From: Lycorma delicatula
Taxonomy: Eukaryota > Arthropoda > Insecta > Hemiptera > Fulgoridae
NCBI RefSeq assembly: GCF_047948215.1
Contig: NC_134461.1
Coordinates: 88,780,245-88,844,244 of the forward strand
DNA length: 64,000 nt
Direction: 5' to 3'
This document shows, in pieces, positions 33,595-45,645 of this stretch (positions within the stretch are counted from its first letter, which is position 1; the number at the start of each line of letters is the position of its first letter). The position numbers and the translations under genes were made by a program. Under the pieces are notes generated by a model. That model had not been told where the DNA came from. It was given only the letters and a program-made list of their open reading frames with translations, and did no database searches.

Positions 33595-34330
33595 GAATCC
33601 TTACAAGTGATCAGTGGTGTATGAGCATCGACGAAATGGTATCAATGATTCACAGTACAATGATGAAACCGTCCCACTTCCAGTTCATCGGTCTGATACG
33701 ACGCCAGAAATCCGAATAAAATATGTTCCTATCATTAAGGTTGTTATTGATAGAAATCAACCATACTTTTACAAAGAAATGCTCGTCGTTTTCACGGTAA
33801 ATGACACCGAAAACTCATTGTTGTGGGTAGTCGAGATCAGCATGACTTTTGCGTCTCGAGAACAGTGTCTCATCGATTTTTAATGACTTCACTAATTCTA
33901 GTTATACCTCACCTGTGCTATTCAGTGTAGTCGACACACACTTCTCTAATGAAATTAATCCGGTCGACAAAATGTATTTAGTACTTATTTATTTAGTACT
34001 GTATTCGGACTTATACGCAATTCACGGTGACACTAAGCACTTGATAGTTTGAACTCCCAACTATACAGAAAATGTATGCTGATCTCGAAGCTAAGATTCG
34101 AATTTTTTGTCAAGCATATCGACTTTCTACCGGCGTATTTTTTACAACGCTATACAACACCGTCAGTGTCGTAAAAACCCGTACCGTGTCCATTGCGACA
34201 TTTTCTGGTTCCTGGTGGTGTACCACGCAATTGCAGGAACTCAATGGCGTCGTGTTCGTTAGTCGGCAGATTCCAAACATTCAAGTTAAACTTCAGTATC
34301 GAAATTAAATTGCTTACACGATAAATGCAC
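33595..34330 (-). pseudogene. Merlin-superfamily transposase remnant
   Basis: Minus strand. N-terminal Cys-rich region: HDAIEFLQLRGTPPGTRKC, NGHGTGFYDTD and RCKKYAGRKS (about 34100-34270). Next come HFLYSWEFKLSS and CHRELRISPNTV (about 33990-34060), and VDRINFIREVCVD (about 33905-33970, shifted frame). The catalytic core has KIDETLFSRRKSHAD with the first Asp (about 33845-33890), QQ-VFGVIYRENDEHFFVKV, and IFYSDFWRR with the second Asp (about 33705-33735). HHCTVNH-YHFVDAHTP follows (about 33610-33665). This is the order and wording of Merlin (IS1016-like DDE) transposases, including the VDE-LF-RRK block. The GAHT--IE block with the catalytic Glu is missing at the end. At least five stops and several frame changes make it inactive. 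No terminal repeats were identified. Confidence 0.85.
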
Positions 34331-34828
34331 AGAACAAATTCCCAACTCCAGGTAACCAGCTGCAAATCATTAGATACCTATATCAAGTTGAATTTACGTC
34401 ATTGTGAAAAGAAAACTTATCCTTTCCGTTCAAGGTATTTAAATCAAATAGCATATCTATAACGTTACATTGAAATAAATTTCTATTAAACGGGTATTTA
34501 AACAGACGGCGCCGGTATTCGATAAAAGTCCTAAAAAATTAATTTTTCTTTTATAATTAATGTGAGGAAAACTCAAGAGCTCAATGATGTTATTTTGTCA
34601 TCGAGTAAAAATTGATGCATGAAAAATAACGCTAAAATTCTATAATTTGTGCTTATGATTTTAGTAATTACCAAATTTTTAGCTTAATCGTACGAACTGT
34701 GATTCTAATTCTGATCTAAATTACGGTTTTACTTTTATATTTACTTAAATATTAGAAAGTCTTATCGGGTAAATTTGTTTAACTCCATTGTTTAACAGGC
34801 AGTGAGCTTAAATTGTGAGAATTTGCTT
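34331..34828. other. AT-rich spacer
   Basis: Nothing recognised. Confidence 0.5.
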
Positions 34829-34958
34829 GAAGCTTGTCCATAGGATATGGTAGTGGAATTTTATAGCGTATGAAAAATGTCTTGCCTAACTTTGGGATTC
34901 AAACCCGGGACCTCCGGATGAAAGGCCGAAACGCTATCATTCCGCCACGGAGATCGGC
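34829..34958 (-). mobile_element. tRNA-derived SINE, family B
   Basis: Minus strand head: GCCGATCTCCGTGGCGGAAT with A-box-like TGGCGGAATGATAG, then CCTTTCATCCGGAGG where an anticodon arm would be, and B-box GGTTTGAATCCC. A short tail (AGGCAAGACATTTTTCATAC to ATGGACAAGCTTC) is shared with the copy at 54658-54784. The loop word CTTTCAT suggests descent from a TTC-anticodon (Glu) tRNA; this is inference. There is no paired acceptor stem, so it is not a working tRNA gene. Confidence 0.75.
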
Positions 34959-36504
34959 ATTACATAAATTATTCTAAAATTTACCGTTGTAATTAACAAG
35001 GTATATCAGAAAGGGTTAGAATAGTTAATACACGATCTAATACCAAAGTGTGTTTGATCTTATAACCTGTTGTGTACCACTATAATATTAACGGGTAATT
35101 GAAAATAATAATTTAACTATTTAAAAATGAAATTGTAACTTCATCTCATTATTATAGTGAAAAAATTGAAGATAAATTAATCTAATTTTTTTTTTTTTAA
35201 GTACTGTTCTCATTCAATATTTATTAAACGACTTCAAAAAAATGAAAAAGGTTCTCCATTTGACCCTTTCGAATATTTTTAATATTAAATTTTATGTTTG
35301 TTAAGTAAATATTCTTCAAAAATTGGATTGATTTCAATAAATCGGTTTTTATTTACTACTTTATTTAGGAATCCTTTGGTTGTCCCAGAATACTTTTTTC
35401 AGATAATCTAAATAAAAGACTTAAAAACATGAATTTATAAATATTGCTTTAAAGATTATTAAATATAACCTTACACTTATTTTATTAACAATAGAATAAG
35501 TTTTAGAGAAGTCTAATATCATTTTAATATTTGAATGTATTTACCCGAAGTTAGGATAATTATTTGCAGAAATCACGGTAAGAAATTCCTGTTCAGAAAG
35601 CCTAATTTCACTTTTGATAGAAGTTTCTTTGTGTGGTTTCTCTAATTTTATAAAATTTAACTATTTTTTTTCTTTTTTAAGATAGGGTTTTCGAAGAAAG
35701 ATTTTAGTCGAACGGGTTTTTTCTGTTACAAATTAATAACTTTTTGTAGTAATTTTTTAATATTGTGCACTACTAAAAATCATAGAAGAATTGAAAACTT
35801 TTTAGTTTTTTTGCAGCGTTTTAATTGGTTGGTTTTTAAATAAGCTTTTTTTTATTGTATATCTTTGTTTACTGATTGAATTCACGGGTTAATGATAAAA
35901 AATATTTTAATAAAGAAATATAATGTTATTAATAAATTTTTCTTTACTAGGCTAAATATTTCAAATAATTGCTTGTATCTGCTTTATGGTCAGACGCTAA
36001 GGGCTAGTTTGAAGCAAAAAAGGGTATTACTATTATATAAACGGATTATACAAAAACTTTTGCGAGAGAAGATCATGAATGATCGATACTTTAAAATTAA
36101 TTAAAATTTATAACATTCTATTAAAGTACAAGGTAAAATATCATTTTACTAATTATTAGTGTTATAAAAGTTTAAATATCTTTATTTGTTTTTACAATTG
36201 GATAAAGATATCAGAAACTTTATCGTTTTTTTTATTTATTAAATTATTATCACCACTGTTAAACTTCTATTTAACCTCTTACGCTAGCCAATTATAAGGT
36301 TGGAAATTCGCCAAAAACTACAAAGCATTATTCTAGGTTTTATTTGTATTATAGTAATTTATAATTACGAGTATCTATACAAAAATTTATAACTAAAAAA
36401 AAAAATACAACTGCATGCTACTTTTCTCAGTAATTTTTGATTTTTCAACGTATTAAACTTGAAGTTTGTTTTTATCATAAATAAGCTACGACCTTATTTC
36501 GCTT
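34959..36504. other. AT-rich non-coding stretch
   Basis: No feature recognised. Confidence 0.5.
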
Positions 36505-36651
36505 GGGTAGCTGAAATCCGAGCGAAATTTTTCACTAGCAGTAACTTGCAAACGAACCATTTTAGGATATATGTTTATTTGAACTTTTTCCATTATTTTC
36601 AAGAATAGAATAGGTTATGAAAGTTCCGGGAGAAACTCATGATACACTCTG
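36505..36651 (+). mobile_element. Solo right end of the long-TIR mariner-type family
   Basis: Matches 9621-9765: starts near GGTAGCTGAAATCCGAGC and ends GATACACTCTG followed by TA. No left end or transposase is nearby, so this is a truncated relic. Confidence 0.82.
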
Positions 36652-39075
36652 TATAATAAAAAAAAGAGAATTTAGTTAATACTAGCATTAACTAGCTATC
36701 ATAAAAATATATATTCTGACAGCCAGCGGCTTAATAGAAATTTTATTTATATTTTTTTTCCAACACAAAAAAATCAATCTAACCAGAGAAACAAATCAGT
36801 ATTTAAAAAAAGGCAAAAGAATATTTAAAAAAATAATAAATTTTAACATAAAAACAAATAATGGAGATAATAGTTCTTAAATTTACGAATAAAAATTAAA
36901 GACCCTAAACACAAAAAAATACCAATACAAAAAATAGTTTTAAAAAGTAAAAAAATAATAAAAAATTAATTAATAATAGTTCCAAGAAGTTTGACCTACA
37001 ATCCTTGAGGTCCACTGAATTTGCTTAGTTACAAAACACACTAAAACTAAGTTAATCGGTAACTCCTTTCCCTTCTACAAATTTCCAAGAACTTCAAGTA
37101 AATTCCCCATTGAGTTTAATTATTCAAATAAACTTAACATCCGATCGGGGATTGCTTTCGGAAGCAGGCCAATGCCGTCACTCTCCCATACCGCAGCTCA
37201 TCGCAGACTTACCTAATCCTTCAATGTATGTCGAATTTTTCCAAAAAATGTAGATAAATCAAACTTCATGCTGCTGATATATAGAAAAATAATGGCCAAC
37301 ACACATACTCGCACACAAAATTAATGCAAAGTATATTCTATGTTTTTGTGTAAATAAAAATATTATATACCATTTTTCGATCTTAAAACTTTTTGAAACA
37401 CTAAATTCCTGGTAGGGAAGAGATTATTTCTTTACTGATTGTATCATTTTCCGGTTATTTTTAAATATAACGGTTTAAGATTCCGATTAAAACCTACTTT
37501 TAAATACGTGCCATATTACGTTGTAGTCTGTTTATCATTTCCTGTTAAAGTTATTTTTTAAAAGCAAATTATAAAAAAAACACATTGATATGATATTCTG
37601 ATGGAAATTTTTAATTATAATCTAATTTCTACATTTATATAACTAGAATCATCACAGATCCTAGTGTAGTATATACTCAGTATATTCATCTCAGTTGTAA
37701 ACAGACTGAAGATGTCCGCGCACTTTTTATATTATCCAAATACTGGACGCGATTCATACCTAGAAATTTAAGTTTAAAGGGCATAGATTGACCACTTCAC
37801 CACGTTGGTTGGTGTTCTATTTTAAGATAATGTTGTTTATATTTAACCTATTACACTGTCAGTGAAATTGTGGACTTGACACAATTTAAGTTAAACAAGT
37901 CGACTATAAATTTATCTACAAACCATATAATATATTACAGGATTGACTTGAATAAATATTTGATATGAAACTTTTATTACATATCATGTTTAGTTCCCTA
38001 CGTTAAAATAAAACGAAGGTTATATTATTAGCCCTTCTTTATCTACCGTTTTATTTTTTTTATTTTTTATTTTTTTTAATAAGAAATTAAGTTTTTTAAT
38101 TGTAGGCCTAATTCTTTTTAATTTAAATCGAATTCGTCTAAAAGAAAGTTAAGTAAAGAGTGAATAAAAACGTATAAATTGATGAAAGATCCCTCAATTA
38201 TAATTAATAGAAGATATTATATAAAAAAGAGAAGAAAATAAAACTTTTAATACTCTAAGATTCGAATCATGAATATTTATTTTAATATCTTTTAAAGTAA
38301 TTTAAAAGGATATTCAGGTTTTTTTATCTTTAGTTTAAAAGAAAAGTGTTTAAAAACGTTTCATTTGGTCTATTCATTGGATACTTTTAAAATGTAATTA
38401 ATAAAAAAGATTTAGTAGCTTATAATAGCTATAAAATAAACCGTTTTACTTGGTAGGATTAATAAATAATTAAAATCTATTCTCTTAACTGTAAGTAATA
38501 ACGAATGAGAAGGCTTTGGAATCTGATAGAAGCCGCTACATAACTAGTGATTCACAAGAGGGTATTTGGTTTACGATAAGGTCTAAAACATTACCCCCGT
38601 CCAAGAAAAAGAACATAAAAATCCATTACAGCTTAAGCTAAAAAACTTAGCTAATTTTAAAACATTAACAATATCATAGCCGCATTCAAACAAAAAAATT
38701 TTATTTTTTTGTTGTTTTTAATTAATGCAATAGTTTTTTAGGCCTCAAGTTATAATATTGTGCAATATGAGTCGTCTTGGGATTATTATGTTTGATATAT
38801 TTTCTAGTTACAGAATAATAAAACCCATTTTTAACTTACTACTATCAGGCAACAAAGAAATTTCATCTGGACCGAGAATAAATAGTAGGAAAACGGACAC
38901 TTGAAGTAATCAAATTAAAATGACTTACTAGGTTACTATATATATAACAGTAAATCAAATGATATATTCGTGAATACTTAATCTGTCAGTCAAATATTTT
39001 GAGAATTTCAGGAATAATTTTTGATCTTACTGGACTAGTTATAAAAATCCGTATTATTTATTTTATTAATAATTT
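36652..39075. other. AT-rich stretch with a small GC-richer patch
   Basis: The patch at 37140-37215 (CGATCGGGGATTGC onward) is unlike its surroundings, but I could not identify it. A run at 37780-37815 distantly resembles a SINE head and is too degraded to call. Confidence 0.45.
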
Positions 39076-39930
39076 TATTAAAACATATGTTCGGAAACGC
39101 TCGTTTGAGAGTGTCGACTGGCGAAAATTTTCGCTCTGATTTCTGCGCCTTCGGTAAAAATAACTCGGACTATAATTCTTGGGGCTCAAATTGGGTAGTA
39201 AAATTAGTGGTTTTTTTTTTTTTTGTTTTATTACAAGATCTGACCTCTGAAATTGAAAACAGAAGGTCCCAGAACCATATTTTTGGTAGTTTTTGAGATA
39301 TCTGGGGTAAAAAAAAACAAAAGAATGGTTCGAAAGCACACTAACATTACATTTATTCGCTCATATCTCGACTAAGAGTTGAGGAAAAATTCTGGATGAG
39401 ACCTCATTAGGTGTGACTTGATTCTCCGCGTGTTTTAAGCCATTGCCCGTCCCAGTAGATCAATTTTCGTGTTTTCAGTATTTTTCTTACCATTTTATTA
39501 CATATGGAGGATTATTTTAAAAGTTTTTTCGCCCTTAACTTCCAGTTTTATATAATTAAAAAATTAAATAATTTAAACATCAAATAACTTGGTTGGTAAG
39601 CACTGGGTAACAAATAAATAAAAAATTTAAACTAAAGTCTAAACAACTTAATTCTGAGTAAAATAATATGAATAAAGACCATAGAAACTAAATAAATATG
39701 TAATATGCATTTTGAGGTTTTTAAAAACAAAACATATCAAAATGCGGCAAAGTTTAACTAGTTATTGAAACAGAATTTTCAATAGTGTAAAACAAAAGAA
39801 TTAATTATTTTTCGAAAATAACAATACAAACACAAAAAATATAGCCAACTTATAAACAATTAAATAAACTGCTAAAAATGTCCTCTATCACAGTAGATAC
39901 TGCAATTTGCCCGACAAATGATGTTTTTGG
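39076..39930 (+). repeat. Dispersed element related to the 45-47 kb inverted-repeat element
   Basis: Opens near GTTCGGAAACGCTCGTTTGA, and includes CGCCTTCGGTAAAA and GACTATAATTCTTGG. It then follows the interior of the minus-strand element at 46912-46345, as far as AATAAACTGCTAAAAATGTCC near 39890. The other terminus is missing. The opening block also resembles the inner part of the 7.9-kb element's terminal repeat (CGCTTCGTTTGCGAG), so the families are related. Confidence 0.75.
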
Positions 39931-40034
39931 GTCTTTCCATGTTTCAGCAGGGTTGTTTTGTATTAATTTAAATATTTGTATTAGTTTATCATTTCGTACA
40001 AATTAATTTTAAATTTTTGACTTCAATGTGTATG
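39931..40034. other. Short spacer
   Basis: Nothing recognised. Confidence 0.5.
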
Positions 40035-40107
40035 TCGATCACGGTGGCGGAATGTAGTATCTGTCTTTCATCTGGAGGTTCTGGGTTCGAGTCCCAGGCA
40101 TGGTATT
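40035..40107 (+). mobile_element. SINE family B head
   Basis: GTCGATCACGGTGGCGGAAT, then TGTCTTTCATCTGGAGG and a perfect T-arm-like CTGGGTTCGAGTCCCAG. The T-arm stem is fully paired, but no acceptor stem forms. The tail is shorter than in the 34.8-kb and 54.7-kb copies. Confidence 0.72.
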
Positions 40108-40802
40108 TTTCTACAAGATACAAAAAAAAATTATTTTTATTGTTATCACCATCCGCAGCTGTTACACGGTGTCAGCTAGGATAAAACAGAATAAAAAGAA
40201 GTTAATTGCTGTTCGGTTTTCCTTTTTCAAGTTAAATTTAAATATTCAGTACATCTATTCATTGTTCCGAGGGAACAGATTGTAGATATGTAACTGTGAC
40301 AATTCATTTTAAAAAATGTGTATTTTAACAATACAGTGTATGAATTATGTCATTATTTAATTTTAATTAACATTAATGATAGGAATTCGATTTTGAAGCT
40401 TTAGATTTACGCTTTACCTTATATATCATTATCTGTAAGCAACACGTATTATTTACAAAACATTAAAGCAAAGGAAAGTATCTTATATGTGATTTTTGAG
40501 TAATTGTGTTAAAATAACAGGTGTAATTTGTTTGTTGGTTGTAAACATCTACTGCAGCGGACCTATTTTCAACTTTAACACCAAAAATCTGGCAATATTG
40601 TGTCTCCTTCCTGGGCAGCTCCATGTAATATCATCCCTATTTAATAAAAAAAAAAAAAAATTATTAAAAACTCTTGCGCAATCCTGCGCAAGAAGACGAC
40701 TTTTCGTTAATTTGATATGGTTTTAATAATTTTTTAAATTTGGTTTAATATTGCTATTAATAGATACTTGACATAAAGAAACGTCATTGTTCCAACTTTC
40801 TT
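40108..40802. other. AT-rich spacer
   Basis: No gene recognised; a 76-codon frame at 40496-40726 has no known motif. Confidence 0.5.
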
Positions 40803-41094
40803 TTTTTTCCTGTTTAGCCTCCGATAATTACCGTTCAGATAATATTTCAGAAGATGAATGAGGATGATATGTGTGAGTGTAAATGAAATGTAGTCCTGTA
40901 CAGTCTCAGTTCGACCATTCCTGAGACGTGTGGTTAATTGAAACCCAACCACCAAAGAACATCGATATCCACGATCTATTATTCAAATCCGTGTAAAAAT
41001 AACTGACTTTACTAGGACTTGAACGCTGGAATTCTTGACTTCCAAATCAGCTGATTTGGGAAGACGCATTTACCACTAGACCAACCCGGTGGGT
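40803..41094 (-). mobile_element. SINE family A, full length
   Basis: The cleanest minus-strand copy. Head AACCCACCGGGTTGGTCTAG, palindrome AAATCAGCTGATTT, B-box GTTCAAGTCC, body with GATCGTGGATATCG and TCAATTAACCACACGTCTCA, 3' end GGAGGCTAAACAGG plus A-rich tail. Confidence 0.9.
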
Positions 41095-41545
41095 TTTTGT
41101 TCCAACTTGCAGCATCGTAACGGACCACTCTTCCAACTTGCCCCGCTCAAATACTTCTTGACCTTAAATTTATCGTCACTCAACCAATTTTTATCAAATT
41201 TTCTCCAGCACAACTTCAGATACACTATTATAGCATATATAAATTTCAATGAAATTTATTCCGTAGTTTTGAAGAATTTTAAGCCACAAAATTTTATACA
41301 TGGGCTAACATGTATAAGGAAACCCCACTTTAAGTGAATGATATTTTCATACTTCTCATACCTCAAAATATGGTAATCAATGAGAATCGATTTTCACTCC
41401 CCCGCCCACTAACACATGCGACCGAAAGTAATGGAGTACTTTTCTTCAAAAGTAAAAGAAAAAAAGTCGGTAAAAATTAACTTTCGTTGAAAGTTTGTTT
41501 GAATGTGTTTCGCATTTTTTCCACTGCATACATAATGATTCACTC
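41095..41545. other. Spacer, possible old repeat
   Basis: 41100-41340 reads like part of an old transposon, but no partner was found. Confidence 0.4.
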
Positions 41546-41823
41546 CAGTGATTCTCAAACAGTGCGCCGCGGTATCCCGAGGAACCGCGGCCTCTTTACA
41601 GGGGTGTCGCGAAATAGTTTAAAAGCTTCATAATTAATTGAACCAAGACATTTATAATTATTAATTTAAAGTTAATAAAGTAAAAAAATAATGAAGATAA
41701 ACGAGTTTTATTTATTTTTATCTCTTACTTACGAGTAGTCATACTTTTATTTAGGGTAGGGCACCATGGAAAAATTTTAATTGAAAAAGGGCGCCGCGAC
41801 TCGGAAAAGTTTTGGAACCACTC
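41546..41823. mobile_element. hAT-type MITE
   Basis: The left end CAGTGATTCTCAAACAGTGC and the right end GTTTTGGAACCACTC are imperfect inverted repeats of the CAGTGGTTC form typical of hAT elements. Next to each lies a GCGCCGCG block (41564 region and 41791 region). The interior is AT-rich, about 220 bases long and non-coding. At 278 bp it can only be non-autonomous. The expected 8-bp target duplication is not clear (ATTCACTC against AATCTATT). Confidence 0.8.
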
Positions 41824-42386
41824 AATCTATTCGTACTTCTAATAGGACTTGTAATCGTTGAATTTGCAGGACTTCAAAAAAATATAAAATATGAAATTCA
41901 GACATCTGAAATTTGGCAATTTATTTTTTTTTAAAAATGCTATGTAAAAGAACTTTCTAACATTTTTAAAAGTTCTGTTCCAGAATTCGTCATTTACAAT
42001 CAGCCAATGAAAGTCGTGAATTTTGACTTCAAAATTGTGAGTTTTTTTTAATAAAAAAAAAGAAACATATCATTTAAGGAAACGTACAATTTGAAGGCAA
42101 TTACTTAAATAAACTTGAATGGAGTGAAAGGTGATATATGATAAATAAAAATCAGACGATCCGTTTCGAGGTTATTAATCCTCAAATTCAAATTCAAAAA
42201 TAGAATATACTACAGTATTTATATAGGATAAAAATAAAGCGTTGTATACCAAAATAGAGTTCAACTGTCAGTTTTGGCTAAAACTATTTTAATCACTTCT
42301 GATAAAGTGTTATTAGTTACACTCCAAAAATTAAAATCTTATTTATTTTTTATAAGCCTTAATATAGATTCGTGATATTCGAATTT
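41824..42386. other. AT-rich spacer
   Basis: Nothing recognised. Confidence 0.5.
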
Positions 42387-42622
42387 TATTATTATTATTA
42401 TTATCTCACAGTTTCACAGCTTTTACTTTTGCCGGTGACATTCCTTAAACTCGGAGTAGTTTATACCAACAAGATTAGGCTTGCTATTGTTGACTAAGTG
42501 CCTTCCGGGCAACATAGCAGGTGCCGATTATCACGCTCCTTTGCATTAGCGCGTGGGTCTTCCACTGGATCTACAGTTTTTCAAGACTGTTGTGCAAAGT
42601 AGATGGTATTATTATTATTAAT
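42387..42622 (-). mobile_element. LINE 3' end inserted in a TTA array
   Basis: A GC-richer island (42405-42606) is bracketed by TTA repeats at 42387-42404 and 42607-42622, exactly like the R1-clade LINE at 28.8-29.9 kb. The box TTTATACCAACAAGATTAGG (about 42458-42477) matches TTTACTACCAAGATTAGG in the 3' tail of that LINE (about 28889-28906). I infer a strongly 5'-truncated relative of the same TAA-associated LINE. No coding motif is left. Confidence 0.6.
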
Positions 42623-42954
42623 TATAAATCAGTACTGTTTAGGTAAATATATAATTTATTCGATATTACTTGTTTTTTCCGGTTTTAGATACAGAGAATA
42701 TTCCTAATGATGCTATAATAGAAAAATACTATAAGTTGTTTAATTTCGACGACTGTGTTTGTCTCACTTTACATCTGGTATCTGCTGTGGTCGTTGAAAT
42801 TTAGTATAAATATCTTTTACTCTTGGTCTCCAACCACACCTGCTGTATGTAATATTTTAAAGCACATTTTTCCTTCCTTCTATGTACATTTTCACTTTGA
42901 GTTTTGCTAAATTACGAAATAAAAAAGATACAATACAGGAACAATAATGGTACT
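42623..42954. other. AT-rich spacer
   Basis: Nothing recognised. Confidence 0.5.
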
Positions 42955-43300
42955 TTAAAAAAGTTAAAAATAAAAATAAAAAATCTATATTTTTTACGTT
43001 TTTTTGGTTCCTACCCGCAAAATCACCGCACAAGAAAAATTTTTGATTTATTTATATGTTTAAAATGTTAACTGGATGAAATTAAAAAAAAAAAAAAATT
43101 CTACATAATTTACAATCAATAAAAAGTTACCTAAGATTTCTTTTTGCAGTTGTAGGTGAATTACGATGAAATTTTATTGTAATTAATAGTTTAAATAAAC
43201 TAAAAAAAGTATATAAAAAATCGATATTTTAAAACCTTGATTGGCTTCCTTACCACTGATATTACTCCCAAAGTATATTTTTTCGGGCCACTTGAACCAC
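42955..43300 (-). repeat. Unclassified dispersed repeat, copy 2
   Basis: Reverse-complement relative of 17745-18075, with the same blocks in the same order. Confidence 0.7.
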
Positions 43301-43381
43301 TAATATTACGCTTAGGAAGACTAGAAAAATTCGGTTAAAACTTATGCAATAAATAAAATGATAGCTTTTTCGATTCTTGTG

Positions 43382-43417
43382 GAAGGGGTAAAAATTGTTT
43401 TCAATTTTTACCCCTTC
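43382..43417. repeat. Perfect 16-bp-arm hairpin
   Basis: GAAGGGGTAAAAATTG and its exact reverse complement enclose a TTTT loop. Confidence 0.92.
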
Positions 43418-45097
43418 TGTATAACCATATACAATTTTTTTTCTAAGATATACGCATGTATTAAGCTTAAAATACTTTAAAACCTGATATTCTAATGAAA
43501 GATCTGTACATTTTTTCCCCAAATTATTCCAGATATTGTAATTGAGATTCGTATTTAAATTTACCCAAAGTTACATTGAAAATCATTTGGGAGCTATTTG
43601 ATCGTTGGTAATTGATCTATTTCAACAAAAAATATATTTACGGTTAAATTATTTGTGAAACTCATTTACTTACTTCACATTTTGGAACAATTCCGCAATA
43701 TTTTGTTGTGCTGTAATTCAGTAAAGACGCTTGAAGCTCTATCAAACCTATTTAATACACATCCAATAATTTTCATGAATATGGGTTTGTTTTCAGTAAC
43801 CGTATATAAACTTATTAATTTCGGTTGGGTTTTTAGAAATATTAAAATTCCAAGCGATAAACGAGACAACGTAACTACCGAGAACGTGTTCTTTATTAAT
43901 GTCAGTAAAGTACATGCGATATGTTCCTGTTATGTTCCTGATATGTTCCATGTTTTACAAGACCTAGTTGAAAAAAATATGATAGATACTTGACAATTTT
44001 CGACAATAAGTAGCAATATATTAAAAATACAGTTAAGAATTATAGTAGAAAAATTGTTATTACGCAAAGGTCGTTATAATGAAATTGCTCTTTGTCATCT
44101 ACAATTGGGCACGTCAGGTTACGTATTAATTTCTCATATTTCCTAATAACTCTTTGAATGCAATTCATTATTTTATTCTTGATATTATGTACGTCATGCT
44201 GTGTTAAAAAAAAACATTGTGTGCGAGAAAAAATTAATTATTACGCAAAGTTAACGGTATTTTAGTTTAGGAAGCTGAAAGAAAAAAGTAAATAGGAATG
44301 GTTTTAATGCAGTTTCATTTGAACACAAAAAAATGCAATGGTTCTTACTAAACCTTACTTTTGCCGACCTGATAGATCTTTAATAAAAAAAAGTTGTTTA
44401 TATTAAAGATCAAAATTCAAATCACACCCGACCATTATTAAAATAATTTTATTTTTCACTTAAATTCTAAATTTAAATCAAACCACATTTATAAACGATC
44501 TGTTTAAAACATAACAAGATCAGTGAGTTTTTTTCCAAACACCATCCATTTGATGATTGATCGACCTGGTTTAAACTGGAAATTATTAATCTGAATAACC
44601 ATCTGCATGAAATATTTTTTTTAAATGTGTTTGATCACTTTTGTGCTAATTAACAGATATAAACTTAATACAAAATTCCTGTAAAAATTGTTTACATTCT
44701 TTTGAAACGAAATTATTGAGTAAATAAAGTATTTAAATAATAAAAATGTTTATACACCCTAAAACTTATATCATAATAAAAGTTAATTAGGCCTAAATGT
44801 TTACAGGATGGTAAAATAAAATAATAAAAAAATATGGAAATATAAAACAACACTTAGATTCGTTAAATAAACATACTAAATCTAAAAAATATGTTAAAAG
44901 AAAAGAAATTAAAAAAATATCTTTGTAAATTTATATATAAAAAGTATGAAATAATTTTTTAATACGCTTACTAAAAATTAATTTAGGCTTATCTGAGTAA
45001 TGATAAATAAAACAAACAAATCATTTAAATATATACAAAATTATTCAAAAACAGTGTAATAATCTTCAAAACATGTTTTACTGGTGATAATAAACAA
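43418..45097. other. AT-rich stretch
   Basis: A 112-codon open frame at 43655-43993 is the longest unexplained one on the plus strand. It has no motif I know and is overlapped by another frame on the minus strand. I do not call it a gene. Confidence 0.45.
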
Positions 45098-45160
45098 GAA
45101 AATTCATATAAAAATAGGTTCGAAGACGCTTCGTTACGAGTGTCAGCTAGCGAAGTATTT

Positions 45161-45490
45161 TTTTTTTTTGCTCAATAATAATTATAATTACAATCGGCTC
45201 TCCTGCGGAGCCGATAAGTTTCCTGACCAAAGCACGTGATAAGAAGGTCCTTAAGGAACCCCCAAAATAAATAATACACAATAAACAGTTGTAAGCAAAC
45301 TTAAAGTCAAATATGAAATTTCAAGCTCAGTCATAAATCACAAACCAATAATTTTAACACCGTATAGTCCACAAAACAAACATTAATTACAAATTAAAAA
45401 GAAAAATAAAGAGAAGTAACAAGAAATTAGATACGACACCACTAAACTTGACGTTGTTAGATTCCAAACTGTTACGCAGACCCTAAGTCG
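45161..45490 (-). mobile_element. Candidate retroposon, about 330 bp, with 7-bp target duplication
   Basis: Flanked by AGTATTT at 45154-45160 and 45491-45497. At its left edge is a T run, which is a poly(A) tail when read on the minus strand. Near that tail is a hairpin, ATCGGCTC/GAGCCGAT with a seven-base loop (45193-45215). Family unknown; the body has no Pol III boxes that I can see. Confidence 0.65.
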
Positions 45491-45645
45491 AGTATTTCAT
45501 CATGAATTCTGCACCTTCAGTAAAATTAAACCGGATTGTAATTTAAACTACAGATTGTAAATTAAATCAGCTGATTTCAAATTCGAGAGTTCTAAGGTTT
45601 AAATCCTAGTAAAAAGCAGTTACTTTTATACGGATTTGAATATTA

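Noticed and set aside
33614..33883. 89-codon plus-strand open frame
   Set aside because: Antisense to the Merlin transposase remnant; the minus strand has the family motifs.
37740..37815. Possible further SINE head (GACCACTTCACCACGTTGGT)
   Set aside because: Only the A-box neighbourhood is faintly similar; no B-box or body.
43655..43993. 112-codon open frame on the plus strand
   Set aside because: No recognisable motif, overlapped by a frame on the opposite strand, and of a length expected by chance in 64 kb with this composition.
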